From positions 62,001 to 126,000 of the forward strand of contig CAJJDN010000063.1 in the NCBI GenBank assembly GCA_905182985.1: a DNA stretch of 64,000 bases, in the 5' to 3' direction. This DNA is from Paramecium sonneborni. Lineage: Eukaryota; Ciliophora; Oligohymenophorea; Peniculida; Parameciidae. Both the position numbers and the translations under genes were made by a program. This document shows, in pieces, positions 61,401-64,000 of this stretch. The notes below the pieces were generated by a model. It made no database searches, had not been told where the DNA came from, and was given only the letters and a program-made list of their open reading frames with translations. The number at the start of each line of letters is the position of its first letter. Position 1 is the first letter of the stretch.

Positions 61401-62732
61401 TTATTAATTATTGTTAATTTATAAAGACTATTTAGCATTTTAATTTTGATTGATCACTTATTAAATTTATTAATTATTGTTAATTTATAAAGACTATTTA
61501 GCATTTTAATTTTGATTGATCACTTATTAAATTTATTAATTATTGTTAATTTATAAAGACTATTTAGCATTTTAATTTTGATTGATCACTTATTAAATTT
61601 ATTAATTATTGTTAATTTATAAAGACTATTTAGCATTTTAATTTTGATTGATCACTTATTAAATTTATTAATTATTATTAATAATACCCTATTAAAACTA
61701 TTCACCATTTTGAATATTGATATCTTTTTATAAAGGTAAATTTAATTATCTATTTTATTAAACTAAATTTTGATTAATAGGGATATTTTAAACCATATTT
61801 TTTAATGCCTCAATTACTTAATTAATTTAGATTCTTTATTAATCATTTGGATTTAACATTTTACTTAATAAGTTTTATATTTCCTCTTTTTTATCATCTA
61901 ATTAATTAATTAAATAATTTAATCTATCTTTAATATATTGATCATTATTTTTAATATTTTTAATTATATTTTCAACCTCTAATGCAGTTTATGCTAAGAT
62001 AAAAGAAACTAAATACCTTGTAAAAATGGTTATTTTGTCAAAAGTTCATAAAATAAACAACCAAGTGCCCAAATATCAACTGATTTTGAATAATCTTGTC
62101 TTCCTTCAACTAATTCAGGCGCTTTAAAAAGACATGTTCCAATGTTTCTAGTCATCTATATTCTTTAATCCCCTCTTATTAATCCAAAATCAATAAGTTT
62201 AAATTAATTATCTATTTTAATATAATTTTCAGGTTTAATGTCTCTATGTATTAATTCTTATTAATGTAAAAATTATATAGATTAAGATATCTAATATATA
62301 TTAATAATTTAATAATACCTAAATTAAAATCTCAACTTTCTTTTGAAATGTTAATTATTATTATTCATAAATGAATGCAAATAGATCTTATTCTCCTTTT
62401 TCCATTATGAAAACATCCTAATTGTTCCATTTATATCTTCCATAAATTCTAATTAATCCAGATGGTTTATAATTTTATTATGAATTTTCATATTGATTCT
62501 GATATTATATAAGGCTATCAATAAATTGAATTTCATTATCTTAAGTAATTCCTTAGCATTTTAATGCATATTATTTTTAATCATTAATTCCCCAATTTAT
62601 TGATTTGGCTAAATATACAGATCCTTGTGCTCCTTATCCAATTTTATTTATTGATTCAAATTTTCTATTTGGAAAATTTAGAATAGGAGCATCAATGACA
62701 ATATTATTCTTGTTTTGCTAATTCTATTACAT
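58428..62732 (-). CDS. Protein kinase with Q/N-rich 22-residue tandem repeats and coiled-coil tail (right copy)
   Basis: This encodes 1417 residues with introns at 62291-62318 (28 nt) and 61994-62016 (23 nt), at the same places as in the left copy. The kinase domain is nearly identical to that of the gene at 49392: [33 protein letters not shown] (here IKIDNQ), [33 protein letters not shown]. The repeat region has 22 identical 22-residue units instead of eight. The coiled-coil tail diverges and is longer, ending SSPIKNINKKQ; an 18-A run at 59092-59109 codes a lysine stretch in frame. Head and flank similarity shows an inverted duplication with the left copy. Confidence 0.88.
60209..61660 (-). 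repeat. 66-bp in-frame tandem repeat, 22 copies, within the right kinase gene
   Basis: Twenty-two head-to-tail 66-bp units, uniform in length and by eye all of the Ser-encoding type, with none of the Pro-type units seen in the left array. The unit is the reverse complement of that at 50467-50994. The array contributes 484 residues to the protein. Confidence 0.95.
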
Positions 62733-62779
62733 ATTTAATAAATGTTATTTATATTATATTTATATTAATTCATTATTAT

Positions 62780-63300
62780 TCATTAAAATGTAAATAAAAA
62801 ATTTACTTTTTCTAAGTTAAACTTATTTAGACTATTCATAATTAATGATTCCTCAAACTCTTCCTTTTGTTGATTGATTCTAATTGAGCAACATAAGTTT
62901 TTCTTAAGTTACCTAATTCTATCTATTAAAAATAAGTAATTTTATTTACAAGTTCAACTTGTTAGTTAATTATTAACAAAATAGAATACTTTAAAAAAGA
63001 TTAATTCTTTTTGAACAGTCTTAAACTCTTCGATGTGCTGATGAGCATCAAACCATTCTCCAATTAAAAAGATTGATATTTTATTAACATTAAGAACATA
63101 TACCATCATATTATATAATTTATCTCCATAAAAGGATATTATATAGTACTTCTCTTTCAACAGATGTTTTTTCATAATGATTCTCAATTAAATGGTCGAA
63201 TTCCATTTTTAGCCATTATTAATTCCTTTTTTAATTTATTTTTTTTTTAAATCTTCATCTTAAAAAGTAACAATTTCTCTTTTTTTTCCTTACTTTAATC
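62780..63300 (-). pseudogene. Decayed copy of the coiled-coil gene (right arm of the duplication)
   Basis: On the minus strand, SVEREVLYNI, INLFNWRMV, DAHQHIEEFKTVQKEL, QRKTYVAQLE-type sequence and NSLNKFNLEKVNFL match, in order, LVEREVSIIYN, INLLRGELE, DAHHRIEELQITHEEV and the tail of the gene at 48330-49333. Several frame changes and the loss of the 5' part show it is dead. Its position just upstream of the right kinase start mirrors the left arm exactly, so the duplication included both genes. Confidence 0.7.
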
Positions 63301-63439
63301 TTATTTTTATATAGTTTTTTCAAATTCTTTTTTACATAAATTTTTATAAATGTTATTATTATTTTACCTTTAATAATGCAATTATTAGATTTTCATCTAA
63401 AATATTCATATATTCTGATTATAAAAATAGAAAGATAAT

Positions 63440-63745
63440 GTTAAGCACTTTCATTCTCAAAAATTTATTGATATATAATTAAAATTTATATAAACTGCTT
63501 CTCAGATTATTTTATATTTTTTGTCATTTAAGCCTAGATTATTTAGAATTATTGTCTCAATTACTCCTTCTCTTCCAGATTCAGGAAGCCCTATTTCTAT
63601 ACAAAATTGAAACAAATTTTCCAACACACAAGGATTCATAAGAATTGTGACACATTCAAAAAGTCAATTTCATTTGGAATCAAATATAGAATAATATGAT
63701 AGAATGTGAATTTCATTTTTTAACTTAATGAATAATAATTAAATT
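63440..63745 (-). pseudogene. Unidentified coding fragment, possibly broken
   Basis: A minus-strand segment reads MKFTFYHIILYLIPNEIDFL from an ATG near 63713 and continues one frame over as NPCVLENLFQFCIEIGLPES, GREGVIETIILNNLGLNDKK. The second block looks like genuine globular protein, not AT-rich noise. I could not link the two with an intron, and further exons toward 63380 (NMNILDENLIIALLKG) may belong to it. No family recognised. Confidence 0.35.
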
Positions 63746-64000
63746 TTCGTTATCTTAAATTTCATTCTCTTCAATTCATTATATTTTTCATTTTAAAATT
63801 AAATCATAAATTAAAAAGTATTAGTTGTAATTCTTGTATTGATTTGCAAATGTAGATTAAAACAGAAAAAAAGCTTAGTTAATTATAAGCATGATTATTG
63901 GTTTATTGACTTTTGTTATGATGGCAATTTCTATAAAGTAAAAAAAACTTAAAAATAGTAATCAGACAAGTTGGATGATTTTTTATTAAATTATTTTTAT
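63746..64000. other. Window end, no gene seen
   Basis: The last 255 bases are AT-rich with no supported reading frame. They may be the 5' flank of the fragment at 63440-63745 or of a gene beyond the window. Confidence 0.4.

Noticed and set aside
60209..61660. A CRISPR array or centromere-like satellite
   Set aside because: The 66-bp units are contiguous with no spacers, keep the reading frame, and lie inside a kinase gene.
1..64000. tRNA, rRNA genes, telomeric repeats or mobile elements
   Set aside because: I saw no tRNA cloverleaf, rRNA-like segment, telomere repeat or transposase-like protein; a tRNA or covariance-model scan would be the decisive test.

Overview
This window is macronuclear-type DNA from a ciliate, almost certainly a Paramecium. 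Genes become readable only when TAA and TAG are read as glutamine and TGA is the sole stop. Introns are tiny (20-35 nt, GT..AG), intergenic spacers are often under 100 bp, and the DNA is extremely AT-rich. Because standard-code reading frames stop at every TAA/TAG, I rebuilt genes by hand: ciliate code, removal of tiny introns, and a check that start-to-stop length minus introns is a multiple of three. Most models below pass that check. I do not assign a species.

Layout. 0-11 kb: a coiled-coil gene entering from the left, a decayed WD40 gene, a BET-type bromodomain gene, a secreted histidine acid phosphatase, a pseudokinase with coiled coil, a B-box/Kelch-type gene and degenerate remnants. 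11-24 kb: SFT2, SF-assemblin, a small coiled-coil gene, an active-looking protein kinase, AP-2 mu, a broken secretory coiled-coil gene and a three-repeat Myb protein. 24-34.4 kb: an alpha-kinase-like protein, a Q-rich coiled-coil protein, an F-box-like myristoylated protein, an ANTH/AP180-like adaptor and a second protein kinase. 34.7-48.3 kb: a Rho-type GTPase, NAP/SET histone chaperone, ankyrin and MORN proteins, a thioredoxin-like protein, two tandem phosphoglycerate-mutase-family genes and a large Sfi1-like centrin-binding-type protein. 48.3-63.3 kb: a large inverted segmental duplication. Each arm has a coiled-coil gene next to a kinase with a glutamine/asparagine-rich 22-residue tandem repeat (8 copies in the left arm, 22 in the right), with decayed kinase copies between the arms.

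Themes. Several genes fit cell-cortex, basal-body and membrane-traffic functions typical of a ciliate (SF-assemblin, Sfi1-like, AP-2 mu, ANTH, SFT2, MORN, Rho). There is no shared operon logic, as expected in a eukaryote; neighbours are divergent, convergent or tandem with short spacers.

Two cautions. Three segments of 1.07-1.2 kb are present twice as perfect direct copies flanking an N or an N run; these look like unmerged contig ends, not biology. About 13 of roughly 74 introns need an AAG 3' splice site to keep the frame, an unusual feature supported independently by several conserved genes.
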